Source: Sulfitobacter noctilucicola
Lineage (GTDB): Bacteria > Pseudomonadota > Alphaproteobacteria > Rhodobacterales > Rhodobacteraceae
DNA: 64,000 nucleotides
Assembly: GCF_000622385.1 (NCBI RefSeq)
Contig: NZ_JASD01000008.1
Span: 2,232,001 to 2,296,000 of the forward strand
Reading direction: 5' to 3'
Below are positions 1-8,732 of the stretch, piece by piece. How positions within the stretch are numbered: position 1 is the first letter of the stretch; each line of letters begins with the position of its first letter. Both the position numbers and the translations under genes were made by a program. A model generated the notes under the pieces. That model worked only from the letters and a program-made list of their open reading frames with translations, made no database searches and was not told the DNA's origin.

Positions 1-768
1 GCAGAGGGTTTTGATCTGATCGACATGCAGGGTGGTTTGCCACCAGAGTTTCTCGTGCCACAGATCACCGAGGCAAAGGCCGCAGGCGTCAAGGTGACAG
101 CGACCCACAACTGGGATGCGACCACTCAACAAACTCCGGAATTTATGGATGGGGCCGCGAACACGGACTACGTGACCATCGGACAGATCATCGCGGCATG
201 GTCGATTGTACAAACTGGCGGCAAGGTAAACGCGCTGGTTCTGGGCCCTGATGAGATCACACCAACCGCCCCGCTGCGTGATGCAATCTTGGGGTATCTC
301 AAGGACAACTGCCCAGATTGTACAACCAAGTACATTAATGTGCCGGTGAACGACTGGGCAACACAGGGGCAGCCCGCCGTGCAAAACGCGCTTCTGGCTG
401 ATCCGTCCATCAACTACGTGCTGCCGGTCTACGATTCCATGTCACAGTTCATCGTGCCAGCGATCCAGATCGCAGGATCCAGCGCCAAGATTGTCAGCTA
501 CAACGGCACACCCTTTGTGCTCGACATGATGCGCGATGGGGACATCGTCGAGATGAACGTCGGAGAAAGCCTTGGCTGGGTCGGTATGGCCGGTGCGGAT
601 GCGAATATGCGTCTGCTCTGCGGTCTTGATCCGGTAACAAAGCTGAACACCCCGGCGTTTATTTTTACCGATGAAAACGTCGAGACAGCAGGCAATCCGG
701 CGACGTTCAATGATGGGTATGGCGATGTCCACACCGCTGGCTTCAAGGCGCTTTGGGGCCTCGAGTGA
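1..768 (+). CDS. sugar-type ABC transporter substrate-binding protein (5' partial)
   Basis: The reading frame is open from the first base of the window, so the start and signal peptide lie upstream; 255 codons remain. The sequence resembles periplasmic binding proteins of the ribose/galactose type (Peripla_BP_4): alternating Rossmann-like segments, an acidic-rich hinge and a C-terminal DGYGDVHTAGFKALWGLE end. It would capture a sugar-like ligand in the periplasm for the ATPase and permease encoded directly downstream. The stop codon overlaps the GTG start of the ATPase gene by four bases, which shows translational coupling. The ligand cannot be inferred from the visible part. Confidence 0.85.
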   Translation, partial: AEGFDLIDMQGGLPPEFLVPQITEAKAAGVKVTATHNWDATTQQTPEFMDGAANTDYVTIGQIIAAWSIVQTGGKVNALVLGPDEITPTAPLRDAILGYLKDNCPDCTTKYINVPVNDWATQGQPAVQNALLADPSINYVLPVYDSMSQFIVPAIQIAGSSAKIVSYNGTPFVLDMMRDGDIVEMNVGESLGWVGMAGADANMRLLCGLDPVTKLNTPAFIFTDENVETAGNPATFNDGYGDVHTAGFKALWGLE

Positions 769-2342
769 GCCTCACCTCACACTCTCGCAGCATCCCCGAT
801 GGGGGTGCTGCACTTGAGATCACGCACCTGTCCAAACGTTTTGGCGGCATGCTGGCCCTTGATGATGTATCGCTGCATGTTTCGCGCGGCGAAGTGCATG
901 GCCTTTTGGGGTCAAACGGGTCGGGAAAATCCACGCTGATCAAAGTCTTGGCAGGCTTTCATGATCCTGAACCGGGCGCGGAAATCCGTCTATACGACCA
1001 GCGCCTGACATTGCCGGTTTCAGGCGCGCATGCGCGAAATATGGGCCTCGCCTTTGTGCATCAACACCTTAGTTTGATCGGCTCTCTTTCTGTGACCGAA
1101 AACCTGTTTCTCAACAAGCTTGCGACCGAAGACCGGTGGCGCATCAACTGGCCCGCGCTGCACCGCGATGCGGCAGAGATCTTCGCACGCTTCAACCTCG
1201 CGCTTGATCCGCGCAGCGAGGTCGCCTTTCTGTCACCGGTGCAGCAGGCGCTATTGGCCATCGTGCGCGCCTATGAAGAGGTGCGTCAGGCCAGCAAAGA
1301 TCACGCCGACCGCCCCGGCGTTTTGGTTTTGGATGAGCCGACACCGTTTCTGCCGCGCGCTGGCGTAGAGCAATTGTTCGGGCTGGTGCGCCAATGCACT
1401 GCCCTTGGAGCCAGCGTCATTTTTGTCAGTCATGATGTAGATGAGGTGCGCGAGATCACGGACCGTGCCACCATTCTGCGCGACGGCAAATTGATTGAGA
1501 CGGTTGATACCGTACAAACCTCGCATGACGGATTTGTAGGACGCATCATCGGGGGGGCGCTTGAGACTTACGGCGGGCATGCCAAGACGCTCAAAAATGT
1601 CGAACCGTATGTCACGGTAAGCGATCTGACAGCACCCGGTATCGGTCCGCTGAGTTTCGACGTGGCAAAGGGCGAAATCCTCGGCCTGACGGGACTGATC
1701 GGTTCGGGCTGTGACGATGTCCCTGCCTTGATTTACGGCGCACGGGAGGCCACGGGCGGGACAGTGTTACTTGACGGTCGCCGCATGCCCGCCATGGCGC
1801 TTTCGCCTGAGAAGGCACTGGGCTGGGGCATGGCCTATCTTCCCGCAGACCGTTTGGGTGCGGCTGGTGTCGGCTCCTTACCGGTGTGTGAAAACATCGC
1901 GTTGCCGGTATTTGACCGGCTCAGACGCGGCTTTGGTCTGATGTCCTCGACCATCGAAAAACACGGGCTTGAACAGGGAGCGGGGGCAGGGGTCAAACCC
2001 AATGTGCCGGTGTTGCCGCTTGCCGCTTTGTCGGGTGGCAATGCGCAGAAGGCGCTTATGGCCAAATGGCTGCAGACCACCCCACGCCTGTTGTTGCTGG
2101 ATGAGCCGACACAAGGCGTCGATGTGGGGGCACGCCAGCAGCTATGGGATGCGATGGACCGTGCGTCAGATGCAGGGACCTCAATCGTGATCGGATCGAC
2201 TGACTATGACCAGCTGGCCCAGATCTGCCACCGCGTGCTGATATTTGCACGCGGCGAGATCGTGGCCGAACTGAAGGGCGACGCCCTGACCAAAGAAAAC
2301 ATTGCCGAACATTGCTACCGCTCTGTGACAGAGCTGGCCTGA
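765..2342 (+). CDS. sugar ABC transporter ATP-binding protein (RbsA/MglA type, two NBDs)
   Basis: A 525-residue protein with tandem nucleotide-binding domains, as in RbsA/MglA carbohydrate importers. I chose the GTG at 765 because it forms a GTGA overlap with the preceding stop; a TTG at 753 is also possible. The N-terminal domain has a good Walker A (GSNGSGKST, about residues 49-57) and Walker B (VLVLDEPT), but its signature reads LSPVQQ instead of LSGGQ. The C-terminal domain has a degenerate Walker A (GLIGSGCDDV, lacking GKS/T) but a good signature LSGGN and LLLLDEPT. A weak second Walker A is usual for this family; the weak first signature is less so. It powers uptake with the permease that follows. 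Confidence 0.9.
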   Translation: MSLTSHSRSIPDGGAALEITHLSKRFGGMLALDDVSLHVSRGEVHGLLGSNGSGKSTLIKVLAGFHDPEPGAEIRLYDQRLTLPVSGAHARNMGLAFVHQHLSLIGSLSVTENLFLNKLATEDRWRINWPALHRDAAEIFARFNLALDPRSEVAFLSPVQQALLAIVRAYEEVRQASKDHADRPGVLVLDEPTPFLPRAGVEQLFGLVRQCTALGASVIFVSHDVDEVREITDRATILRDGKLIETVDTVQTSHDGFVGRIIGGALETYGGHAKTLKNVEPYVTVSDLTAPGIGPLSFDVAKGEILGLTGLIGSGCDDVPALIYGAREATGGTVLLDGRRMPAMALSPEKALGWGMAYLPADRLGAAGVGSLPVCENIALPVFDRLRRGFGLMSSTIEKHGLEQGAGAGVKPNVPVLPLAALSGGNAQKALMAKWLQTTPRLLLLDEPTQGVDVGARQQLWDAMDRASDAGTSIVIGSTDYDQLAQICHRVLIFARGEIVAELKGDALTKENIAEHCYRSVTELA

Positions 2343-2350
2343 GGATGCAT

Positions 2351-3397
2351 ATGGACCACACAAATACTGATGACCGCGTAGCAGCGCTTGAGGCGCGTAT
2401 CAGGGATCTGGAAACCCAGACAGCCGCGCGTTCTGTCAAACCAGAATTCGAATGGAAAACATGGGCCGAGAAATACGGGCTGCTGATCGCGTGGATCGCG
2501 GTGATAATCATTATGGGTGCCTTCAAGCCTGCACAGATGTTTGCATGGAATTCCTACGCCACGATGTTGGGTTCAAATGCGATGGTGGTGGTGCTGACCC
2601 TCGCGCTGATCATACCGCTCACAACAGGTGATTTTGATCTGTCGGTTGCGGCGACTATGGGCCTCAGTTCGATGGTAATCGCAGTGCTCAATGTGAAAAT
2701 GGGCTTGCCGATCTCAAGCGCGATCATCGCAGCATTGTTAACGGGCGTGGCGGTTGGCATCGTAAACGCCTTTTTCATCATATACTTCGGGGTGTTTTCG
2801 CTCATTGTCACCCTGGGGACAGGTTATTTTATCTCCGGCCTGATCTTGTGGGTCGCCGACAGCGGTACCGTGGCAGGTGTATCCATGAGCCTGATCAAAG
2901 CGGTCATTCTCACGCGGTTTTTGGGCATTCCAGTGGGGTTTTATTACGCGCTGCTGCTGACAGGCGCGATCTGGTATTTGTTCCAATATACGGCTTTGGG
3001 ACGGCGGATGCTTTTTGTGGGACGGGGCCGGGAGGTGGCGCGGCTATCGGGCGTGAACGTGAACCGGATGCGGGCAGGCGCACTTATCGCATCCTCTACG
3101 CTCGCGGCGTTTGCTGGTGTGCTTTACACAGGGATGCGCGGCGTCGCGGACCCGTCATCAGCGCTGGCCTTCCTGCTGCCTGCATTTGCCGCGGCTTTCC
3201 TTGGATCGACCACGATTTATCCCGGCAGGTTCAATGCACCTGGGGCCTTTGTCGCTGTCTACTTTTTGTCGACAGGTATCATGGGGCTGAACTTTCTGGG
3301 CGTGGACAGCTTTGTGCAGAACCTCTTTTACGGGGGCGGGCTTGTGCTGGCGGTGGCGATTTCACAGCTGATCCGGGGCAGAAAGTCGATGGACTGA
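2351..3397 (+). CDS. sugar ABC transporter permease (RbsC/XylH type)
   Basis: A 348-residue inner-membrane permease of the BPD_transp_2 family. A charged N-terminal stretch with a short coiled-coil-like segment (about residues 7-24) precedes the hydrophobic region of about ten membrane segments. The family-typical segment LTTGDFDLSVAATMGLSSM is present near residue 90. I chose the ATG at 2351 rather than 2345 because GAGG at 2341-2344 is then correctly spaced. The gene starts eight bases after the ATPase stop, so the three genes form one importer operon. The specificity is unknown. Confidence 0.88.
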   Translation: MDHTNTDDRVAALEARIRDLETQTAARSVKPEFEWKTWAEKYGLLIAWIAVIIIMGAFKPAQMFAWNSYATMLGSNAMVVVLTLALIIPLTTGDFDLSVAATMGLSSMVIAVLNVKMGLPISSAIIAALLTGVAVGIVNAFFIIYFGVFSLIVTLGTGYFISGLILWVADSGTVAGVSMSLIKAVILTRFLGIPVGFYYALLLTGAIWYLFQYTALGRRMLFVGRGREVARLSGVNVNRMRAGALIASSTLAAFAGVLYTGMRGVADPSSALAFLLPAFAAAFLGSTTIYPGRFNAPGAFVAVYFLSTGIMGLNFLGVDSFVQNLFYGGGLVLAVAISQLIRGRKSMD

Positions 3398-3403
3398 CGG
3401 ATC

Positions 3404-3640
3404 ATGGCACAAGTGAACAAGGTTGTGCGGTCCGTGAACGCGCCAGGAGAGACGCTGTGCGTCGATGTATTCATGCGCCCCGACGCAAGCTTCGGCTTCG
3501 AAGAGTTCCGCCGCGATCCCGAAGACGGGCGCGGCTGGTATCCGGTAGGTCATCACAGCGCAGAGGTTTTCAAGACGGCCGAGGAGGCGTGGGGCCGGGC
3601 GGTACAGATCGTCACATGGCTGGATGCGTCATCCGATTGA
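3404..3640 (+). CDS. small hypothetical protein at the end of the ABC operon
   Basis: A 78-residue protein that I do not recognise. It begins six bases after the permease stop, so it is probably cotranscribed with the importer. It is soluble, acidic and rich in aromatic residues in the middle, with no signal peptide or membrane segment. Codon use matches its neighbours. The position suggests a role linked to the transported compound, but the sequence supports no function. Confidence 0.6.
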   Translation: MAQVNKVVRSVNAPGETLCVDVFMRPDASFGFEEFRRDPEDGRGWYPVGHHSAEVFKTAEEAWGRAVQIVTWLDASSD

Positions 3641-3711
3641 AGTACCGCCGTTTTTGCGCGAGACATTAATGACAGGTTTTGCTGCACCGACTTGCGACAA
3701 AGGATAGTCAG

Positions 3712-4902
3712 ATGACCCCCACTTCTGCGGATACGATCACCCTTCCTGCAGCCGAAGACTGGAACGATATCCGCGACGCGGTGGCGAAGCTATGCGAAGA
3801 CTTCCCCAACGCATATTGGAACGCTTGTGATAAGGCGGATGAATATCCGACAGAGTTTGTCAGGACACTGACCGCGTCGGGATTTCTGGCCGCTCTCATT
3901 CCCGAAGAATTTGGCGGGTCCGGTCTGCCGCTATCTGCGGCATGCGCGGTTCTTGAGACAATCCATGAGCGCGGATGCAATGCCGCAGCGTGTCATGCGC
4001 AGATGTATACGATGGGAACCGTTCTGAAACATGGATCAGATGCGCAAAAGCAGGCCTACCTGCCCAAGATCGCCAGCGGGGATCTGCGTTTGCAAGCCTT
4101 TGGCGTGACAGAGCCGACAACAGGAAGCGATACGACCCAGCTCAAGACACGAGCCGAAAAGCAGAGCAACGACACCTATGTAATTAATGGCCAAAAAGTC
4201 TGGACCAGTCGTGCGTTCGAATCCGATCTGATGCTGCTTTTGGCGCGCACTACGCCAGCGGCAGAAGTGAGCAAGCGGTCGGACGGTATGTCGGTGTTCT
4301 TGGTCGATATGCGTGACGCGCTCGGCAAGGGGTTGGAGCTGCGCAAAATCGACGCGATGATCAATCACAACACCTGCGAGGTCTTCTTTGATAACCTCGA
4401 AATTCCTGCCGACACGCTGGTGGGCGAAGAGGGCAAGGGTTTTCGCTATATCGTCGACAGCATGAACGCAGAGCGCATTCTGATTGCCGCCGAATGTATA
4501 GGAGATGCCAAGTTCTTTATTCGTAAGGCGAGTGAATACGCAAACGAGCGCAAGGTTTTCGGCGGTCCGATCGGGGCCAATCAGGGCATCCAGTTCCCTA
4601 TCGCACAGGCTTACGCGCAGGCGCAGGCGGCGGAGCTGATGGTGCGCAAGGCGGCAGCCATGTTTGATGCGGGTCTGAAGGCGGCGGCAGAGGCGAACAT
4701 GGCTAAATTACTGGCAGCGGATGCGTCATGGAACGCCGCAGAGGTCTGTATGCAGGTTTATGGTGGTTTCGCCTTTGCGCGCGAATATGGCATCGAGCGG
4801 AAATGGCGTGAAGCCCGGCTCTACCAGACAGCGCCGATCTCCAAGAATATGATCCTTGGCTATTTGGGCCAACACGTGCTGGGCTTGCCACGCAGCTATT
4901 GA
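3712..4902 (+). CDS. acyl-CoA dehydrogenase family protein
   Basis: A 396-residue FAD flavoprotein expected to oxidise an acyl-CoA thioester to the enoyl-CoA and pass electrons to electron-transfer flavoprotein. I chose ATG 3712 because AAGGA lies just upstream. It has the N-terminal helical domain, the beta domain with VTEPTTGSDTTQLKT and the C-terminal helical domain with ERKVFGGPIGANQGIQFP. The C-terminal position that is Glu in medium-chain enzymes (YEGT) reads YQTA, with Gln372. A Glu is present at 254 in MNAERI, where isovaleryl- and long-chain enzymes carry their base. It probably acts on a branched acyl-CoA; this is inference. It is convergent with the next gene. Confidence 0.88.
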   Translation: MTPTSADTITLPAAEDWNDIRDAVAKLCEDFPNAYWNACDKADEYPTEFVRTLTASGFLAALIPEEFGGSGLPLSAACAVLETIHERGCNAAACHAQMYTMGTVLKHGSDAQKQAYLPKIASGDLRLQAFGVTEPTTGSDTTQLKTRAEKQSNDTYVINGQKVWTSRAFESDLMLLLARTTPAAEVSKRSDGMSVFLVDMRDALGKGLELRKIDAMINHNTCEVFFDNLEIPADTLVGEEGKGFRYIVDSMNAERILIAAECIGDAKFFIRKASEYANERKVFGGPIGANQGIQFPIAQAYAQAQAAELMVRKAAAMFDAGLKAAAEANMAKLLAADASWNAAEVCMQVYGGFAFAREYGIERKWREARLYQTAPISKNMILGYLGQHVLGLPRSY

Positions 4903-4918
4903 GCGTGGCGTGCGGCCT

Positions 4919-5806
4919 TTACTGGCCGCCTGATCCACGACGGGAAGAGGCGTACTGCTCCGATCCTTCATAGTAGGCGTCAAATCCGATTCGCTCGCGC
5001 AGCTCTCCAAAGTCCATAAGATCGGGGCGGGTCCCGCAGCGCATGTCGCGCAAGGTCGTAACCATCGCCTGCATGGCAGATGCCATGAGGGTCAGCGGGT
5101 AGGTCGCGATGGAATATCCGATTTCATGCAACAGCTCGATGGGCAGATCAGGGGTGTCGCCACCTTCAACGATGTTTGCCATCTTGGGGCCGGGCAGGGC
5201 ACCGCAGACATCGCGCATCTCGGACTCCGATGTCGGGGCTTCGACAAACAGAATGTCGGCACCGAGTTCGGCAAAGACTTCCGCACGCGCAATCGCTTCA
5301 CCCAGACCGTGCTCATACCGGGCATCGGTCCGCGCAAGGATCAGGATGTCGCCGCCTTTTTCGCGCAGGGCCTCGCGTTGATCGACGGCGGCACGGATAC
5401 GGTCAAAGGCTTCATCGCGGCTGACCACTGCCTTGCCCGGCGTATGGCCGCAGCGTTTGGGAGCAAGCTGGTCCTCGATCATCACAGCAGCGCAGCCTGC
5501 CTTGGCGAACCCCGCAACCGTGCGGCGTACGTTCATTGCGTTGCCATAACCGGTATCCCCGTCCCCGATCAGGGGAATATTAATCGCACTGGTGATATTG
5601 TTCACCTGATCGACAACCTCGCCATAGCTCATCAGGCCCAGATCGGGTTCACCCAGACGGCTGGCGGAAGCGGCGAAACCCGACATGAAGGTCAGTGCAT
5701 AGCCTTCCTGTGCAATCAGTTTGGCCGACAACGCGTCAAAACAGCAGGGCATCATGTGGCATGTGTCCTGCTCTAGCAGGGCGCGCAGGTTCTGGGCTTG
5801 GGTCAC
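4919..5806 (-). CDS. isocitrate lyase/PEP mutase family enzyme (copy 1)
   Basis: A 295-residue TIM-barrel enzyme of the isocitrate lyase/phosphoenolpyruvate mutase superfamily, which cleaves or rearranges C-C or C-P bonds in 2-hydroxy or 2-oxo acids using Mg2+. It shows the metal-loop motif DGDTGYG, the EDQ segment and the catalytic KRCGHTPGK loop. These features fit the methylisocitrate lyase, 2,3-dimethylmalate lyase and oxaloacetate decarboxylase subgroups, so the reaction cannot be fixed. I chose the GTG at 5806, which overlaps no more than needed with the TRAP permease end; an in-frame ATG at 5854 would give 311 residues. It is the last gene of the minus-strand operon with the TRAP transporter. 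Confidence 0.85.
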   Translation of the reverse strand: MTQAQNLRALLEQDTCHMMPCCFDALSAKLIAQEGYALTFMSGFAASASRLGEPDLGLMSYGEVVDQVNNITSAINIPLIGDGDTGYGNAMNVRRTVAGFAKAGCAAVMIEDQLAPKRCGHTPGKAVVSRDEAFDRIRAAVDQREALREKGGDILILARTDARYEHGLGEAIARAEVFAELGADILFVEAPTSESEMRDVCGALPGPKMANIVEGGDTPDLPIELLHEIGYSIATYPLTLMASAMQAMVTTLRDMRCGTRPDLMDFGELRERIGFDAYYEGSEQYASSRRGSGGQ

Positions 5807-5810
5807 TGGG

Positions 5811-7085
5811 TCACCATTTGAAAGGGATGTACAAGGCAAGGTCGGGAAAGACATATAACACGCCGACGGTCACTAGCATGAGCGCCAGAAAAGGCCAGAC
5901 CCCGCGTGCCACATCTGCAAGGCTGGCTTTCGCGACCGACTGGATCACATAGAGGTTCAGACCGACAGGCGGCGTAATCAACGCGCATTCCACCATGATG
6001 ACCATGTAAATGCCGAACCAGATCGGGTCAAAGCCAAGGCCAAGGGCTGCGGGTAGTAAAACCGGTGTCATGATCAGGATCATCGACAACGCTTCGAACA
6101 CCAATCCCATCAGCAACAACACAATGGATACCACGATGATAAACTGCAGCGGGCCGTCGATAGTCTGCGCCAGAAAGGCGGATATGTCCTGCGGGATGCG
6201 GTAGAGGGCGATGGCCTTGCCGAAAACCTTGGCACCCGCGACAATCAACAGGATCGCGGCAGTGGTAATCGCGGATTCCATGATTGCTTCCCGTAAGGCG
6301 GCCCACGTAAGGGTGCGCAGCCAGAACGCTGTGATGACCAAGGCGGCAGCACAGCCGACGGCCGCCGCTTCGGTGGGCGTGAAGGCACCGGAATAAAGCC
6401 CGATGATGACCAGCAGGGCCAAGGCCACCGATGGCAGAGCCCGTCTGGAGGCGGACATCCGCTCTGACATACTTGCTTTTGGCACATCGTCAAAATTGCC
6501 GGACAGACGTGCGTGCACCATTGCAAAGACAATAAAGAGGGTAACAAGAACCAGCCCCGGTCCGATGCCTGCAAGAAACAGCGCGATGACGGATTGTTCG
6601 GTGACAAAGCCATAGACGATCATCGGGATTGAGGGCGGGATCAGAATACCCAGCGTGCCGCCTGCCGCCAGCAGGCCGTAGACAAATCGTTTATCGTATC
6701 CTCGATTGATCATCTCGGGGATGGCGACAGTACCGATGGTGGCTGCTGTTGCCACGGACGATCCGGAAATGGCTGCAAACAGACCACAACTGATAATCGT
6801 CGCCACAGCCAGCCCGCCGGGCCAATGTCCGACCCAGGCCTGCACCGCTGCAAACAAATCACGCCCCACGCCGCCTTTCAGCAGCAGGTTCGACATGAGC
6901 AAAAAGAGCGGCACAGCCAGCAGAATGAAGCCGTCCAGCGTCGACAGAATGGATTGCGGTGCCATCAGCGGAGAGAACCCGCCGAGCAGCAACATGCCCA
7001 GCCCCATGCCACCAAGGGCAAAGGCCACGGGTACGCCCAACAGAAGAAGGACAAAGAGCGTAATCAGGATGAGAATAATTGTCAT
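5811..7085 (-). CDS. TRAP transporter large permease (DctM type)
   Basis: A 424-residue membrane protein of the DctM family, the 12-segment ion-coupled component of a tripartite ATP-independent periplasmic transporter. Hydrophobic segments span nearly the whole length. The recognisable motif AAISGSSVATAATIGTVAIPEM lies around residues 90-111 and GILIPPSIPMIVYG near residue 140. Its ATG overlaps the stop of the small permease by four bases (ATGA). Together with the next two genes upstream it imports an organic acid or a similar solute. Confidence 0.93.
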   Translation of the reverse strand: MTIILILITLFVLLLLGVPVAFALGGMGLGMLLLGGFSPLMAPQSILSTLDGFILLAVPLFLLMSNLLLKGGVGRDLFAAVQAWVGHWPGGLAVATIISCGLFAAISGSSVATAATIGTVAIPEMINRGYDKRFVYGLLAAGGTLGILIPPSIPMIVYGFVTEQSVIALFLAGIGPGLVLVTLFIVFAMVHARLSGNFDDVPKASMSERMSASRRALPSVALALLVIIGLYSGAFTPTEAAAVGCAAALVITAFWLRTLTWAALREAIMESAITTAAILLIVAGAKVFGKAIALYRIPQDISAFLAQTIDGPLQFIIVVSIVLLLMGLVFEALSMILIMTPVLLPAALGLGFDPIWFGIYMVIMVECALITPPVGLNLYVIQSVAKASLADVARGVWPFLALMLVTVGVLYVFPDLALYIPFKW

Positions 7086-7579
7086 TCGTGCGTGGCTCCA
7101 AGGCTGGTGGTGTCAGAGCCGGGCAGTTGCACAAGTTCAACCACCCCCTGCAGCATCAAAAGGCCGAACCCGATCGGGACGGAAGCCTCGGCTATCCAAA
7201 GCGGGTAATTCAGAAGCGAACCGGTCAAACGCCCCCGGACAAAACTGTCATGTGCGATGTCGTAGCCCCAGAAGGCCACGATGGCCGAAAACACAACGAT
7301 GACAGCCAGTGCTATGAAAGCGCAGGCTTTTTGCGCATTGTAGGGCAGCAAGGACGTGACCGCATTCACCGTAATATGGCGGCGCAAAGTCAATAGATAC
7401 GCCATGGCCAGAAGGCATCCCCAGATAAGGCAAAGCTGGCTCAACTCTGCGGCCCAAATGGTCGGGCGTATGAAGAAATACCGAGCGATCACCTCGTAGG
7501 TTAGCATCACGCCGGTAGCGGCCAGCAGAACGGCACCCACGGTGCAAGCGATCCGCGACACGAATGTAATTGTATTCAT
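7082..7579 (-). CDS. TRAP transporter small permease (DctQ type)
   Basis: A 165-residue protein with four membrane segments. The family-typical middle region is visible: ELSQLCLIWGCLLAMAYLL followed by RRHITVN. It links the binding protein to the large permease. The start codon lies 59 bases downstream of the binding-protein stop, and a 9-bp hairpin sits in that gap. It overlaps the large permease gene by four bases. Confidence 0.92.
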   Translation of the reverse strand: MNTITFVSRIACTVGAVLLAATGVMLTYEVIARYFFIRPTIWAAELSQLCLIWGCLLAMAYLLTLRRHITVNAVTSLLPYNAQKACAFIALAVIVVFSAIVAFWGYDIAHDSFVRGRLTGSLLNYPLWIAEASVPIGFGLLMLQGVVELVQLPGSDTTSLGATHE

Positions 7580-7591
7580 AGAAACCTCGTA

Positions 7592-7614
7592 CGGACGGCC
7601 AAACGGGCCGCCCG
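7592..7614 (-). other. hairpin between TRAP binding-protein and permease genes
   Basis: Nine-base arms (7592-7600 and 7606-7614, one G-T pair on the minus strand) surround a five-base loop. No run of T follows, so it is not a classical terminator. Such hairpins between the binding-protein and permease genes can stabilise or attenuate the transcript so that more binding protein is made. This role is inference. Confidence 0.5.
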
Positions 7615-7638
7615 CATCTTGTTGTATTCAGCTATGCG

Positions 7639-8631
7639 TCAGGAGCCGCTCGCGACACCCAAAGCGTCGAGGATCTTTTGCCCTGTCTCGCCTGTGGCTT
7701 CGAGGTACTGATCGATCACCGGCTGCGATACCTGCTGCCACGCGGCAAGCTCTTCGTCGCTCAGTTCGACAACGGTCATGCCATTCTCTTCCGCGGCAGC
7801 ATAGGCATCCGCTTCGATCTGGGTCATGCGATCACGCACATCGTCCTGCGCTACCTTTGCAGCATCACGGATATGGCCACGTGTTTCGTCATCAAGCCCG
7901 TCCCACCAGTCGTTGTTCACAACGACGATAAACTCGATATCGGCGTGGTTGGTCTTGGTGATTGTGTCCATGACTTCCCAAAGCTTGCGGGATTTTACGC
8001 CCGACACACCGGTCATGCCCACATCAACTGTGCCGCGCTGATAGGCCAGATACTGTTCCGATCCCGAAATCATTGTGGGGGCACCACCAGCTGCACTGAC
8101 AAAATCGCCAAGCGTTTTGCCAAAAACGCGGGCTTTCTTTCCCACCATGTCTTCGGGTGTGCGGATCGGGCCGCCCTGTGACAACAGGATCGCGCCGCCA
8201 TAAGCCTGCCAGTAAAGAACCTGACCGCCGGTCTTGGCAATCTCTTCCTCAAGTAGTGTGCGGACAGCAGAGCCTTCGGCCACTGCCGCACGCACTTTTT
8301 CTTCGGTGTTCAAAAGGAACGGCATGTAGAACACGTCGACGGCAGGCACATCACCCACATAGCGCGTCAACGAGGCTACGCCTGCCTCAATCGCGCCGGA
8401 GCCAACAGCGGCAGGCACCTCTTTGTCTTTGTAAAGCGTCGCACTGTCGTAAATCTCGACGTCAATCGCACCGCCTGTGCGGGTCTCGACTTCTTTTTCG
8501 AACAGCACAAGGTTTTCGCCGAGGTGGCTTGTCAGGGGCAGCTGCAGCGAAATGCGCATTTTTTCTTGTGCCACTACGGCCGTACCCAGAACGGATACAC
8601 ACAGGGCAGTTGCAATCGTTTTGTTAAACAT
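7639..8631 (-). CDS. TRAP transporter substrate-binding protein (DctP type)
   Basis: A 330-residue periplasmic binding protein. The first 21 residues form a signal peptide ending near VVAQ. The DctP fold is supported by the alternating pattern, the ALGV-type C-terminus and the segment RVFGKTLGDFVSAAGG, in which family members carry the ligand-binding Arg. A strong ribosome site (GGGAGG) precedes the ATG. A 101-base gap separates it from the upstream dehydrogenase gene, and a separate promoter there is possible. The ligand is unknown. Confidence 0.92.
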   Translation of the reverse strand: MFNKTIATALCVSVLGTAVVAQEKMRISLQLPLTSHLGENLVLFEKEVETRTGGAIDVEIYDSATLYKDKEVPAAVGSGAIEAGVASLTRYVGDVPAVDVFYMPFLLNTEEKVRAAVAEGSAVRTLLEEEIAKTGGQVLYWQAYGGAILLSQGGPIRTPEDMVGKKARVFGKTLGDFVSAAGGAPTMISGSEQYLAYQRGTVDVGMTGVSGVKSRKLWEVMDTITKTNHADIEFIVVVNNDWWDGLDDETRGHIRDAAKVAQDDVRDRMTQIEADAYAAAEENGMTVVELSDEELAAWQQVSQPVIDQYLEATGETGQKILDALGVASGS

Positions 8632-8732
8632 CTTATTCCTCCCAGTAATTCAGATAATCAGACTACAAGCGTGCTCTCATTTGGCAACTATGGATTGCCT
8701 TTCTTTTTCGCGCTCTGCGCAAAGAGCATGCG

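Noticed and set aside
8711..8727. Hairpin GCTCT/AGAGC before the TRAP binding-protein gene
   Set aside because: The stem is only five bases and the T run is on the wrong side for a terminator of the minus-strand operon.
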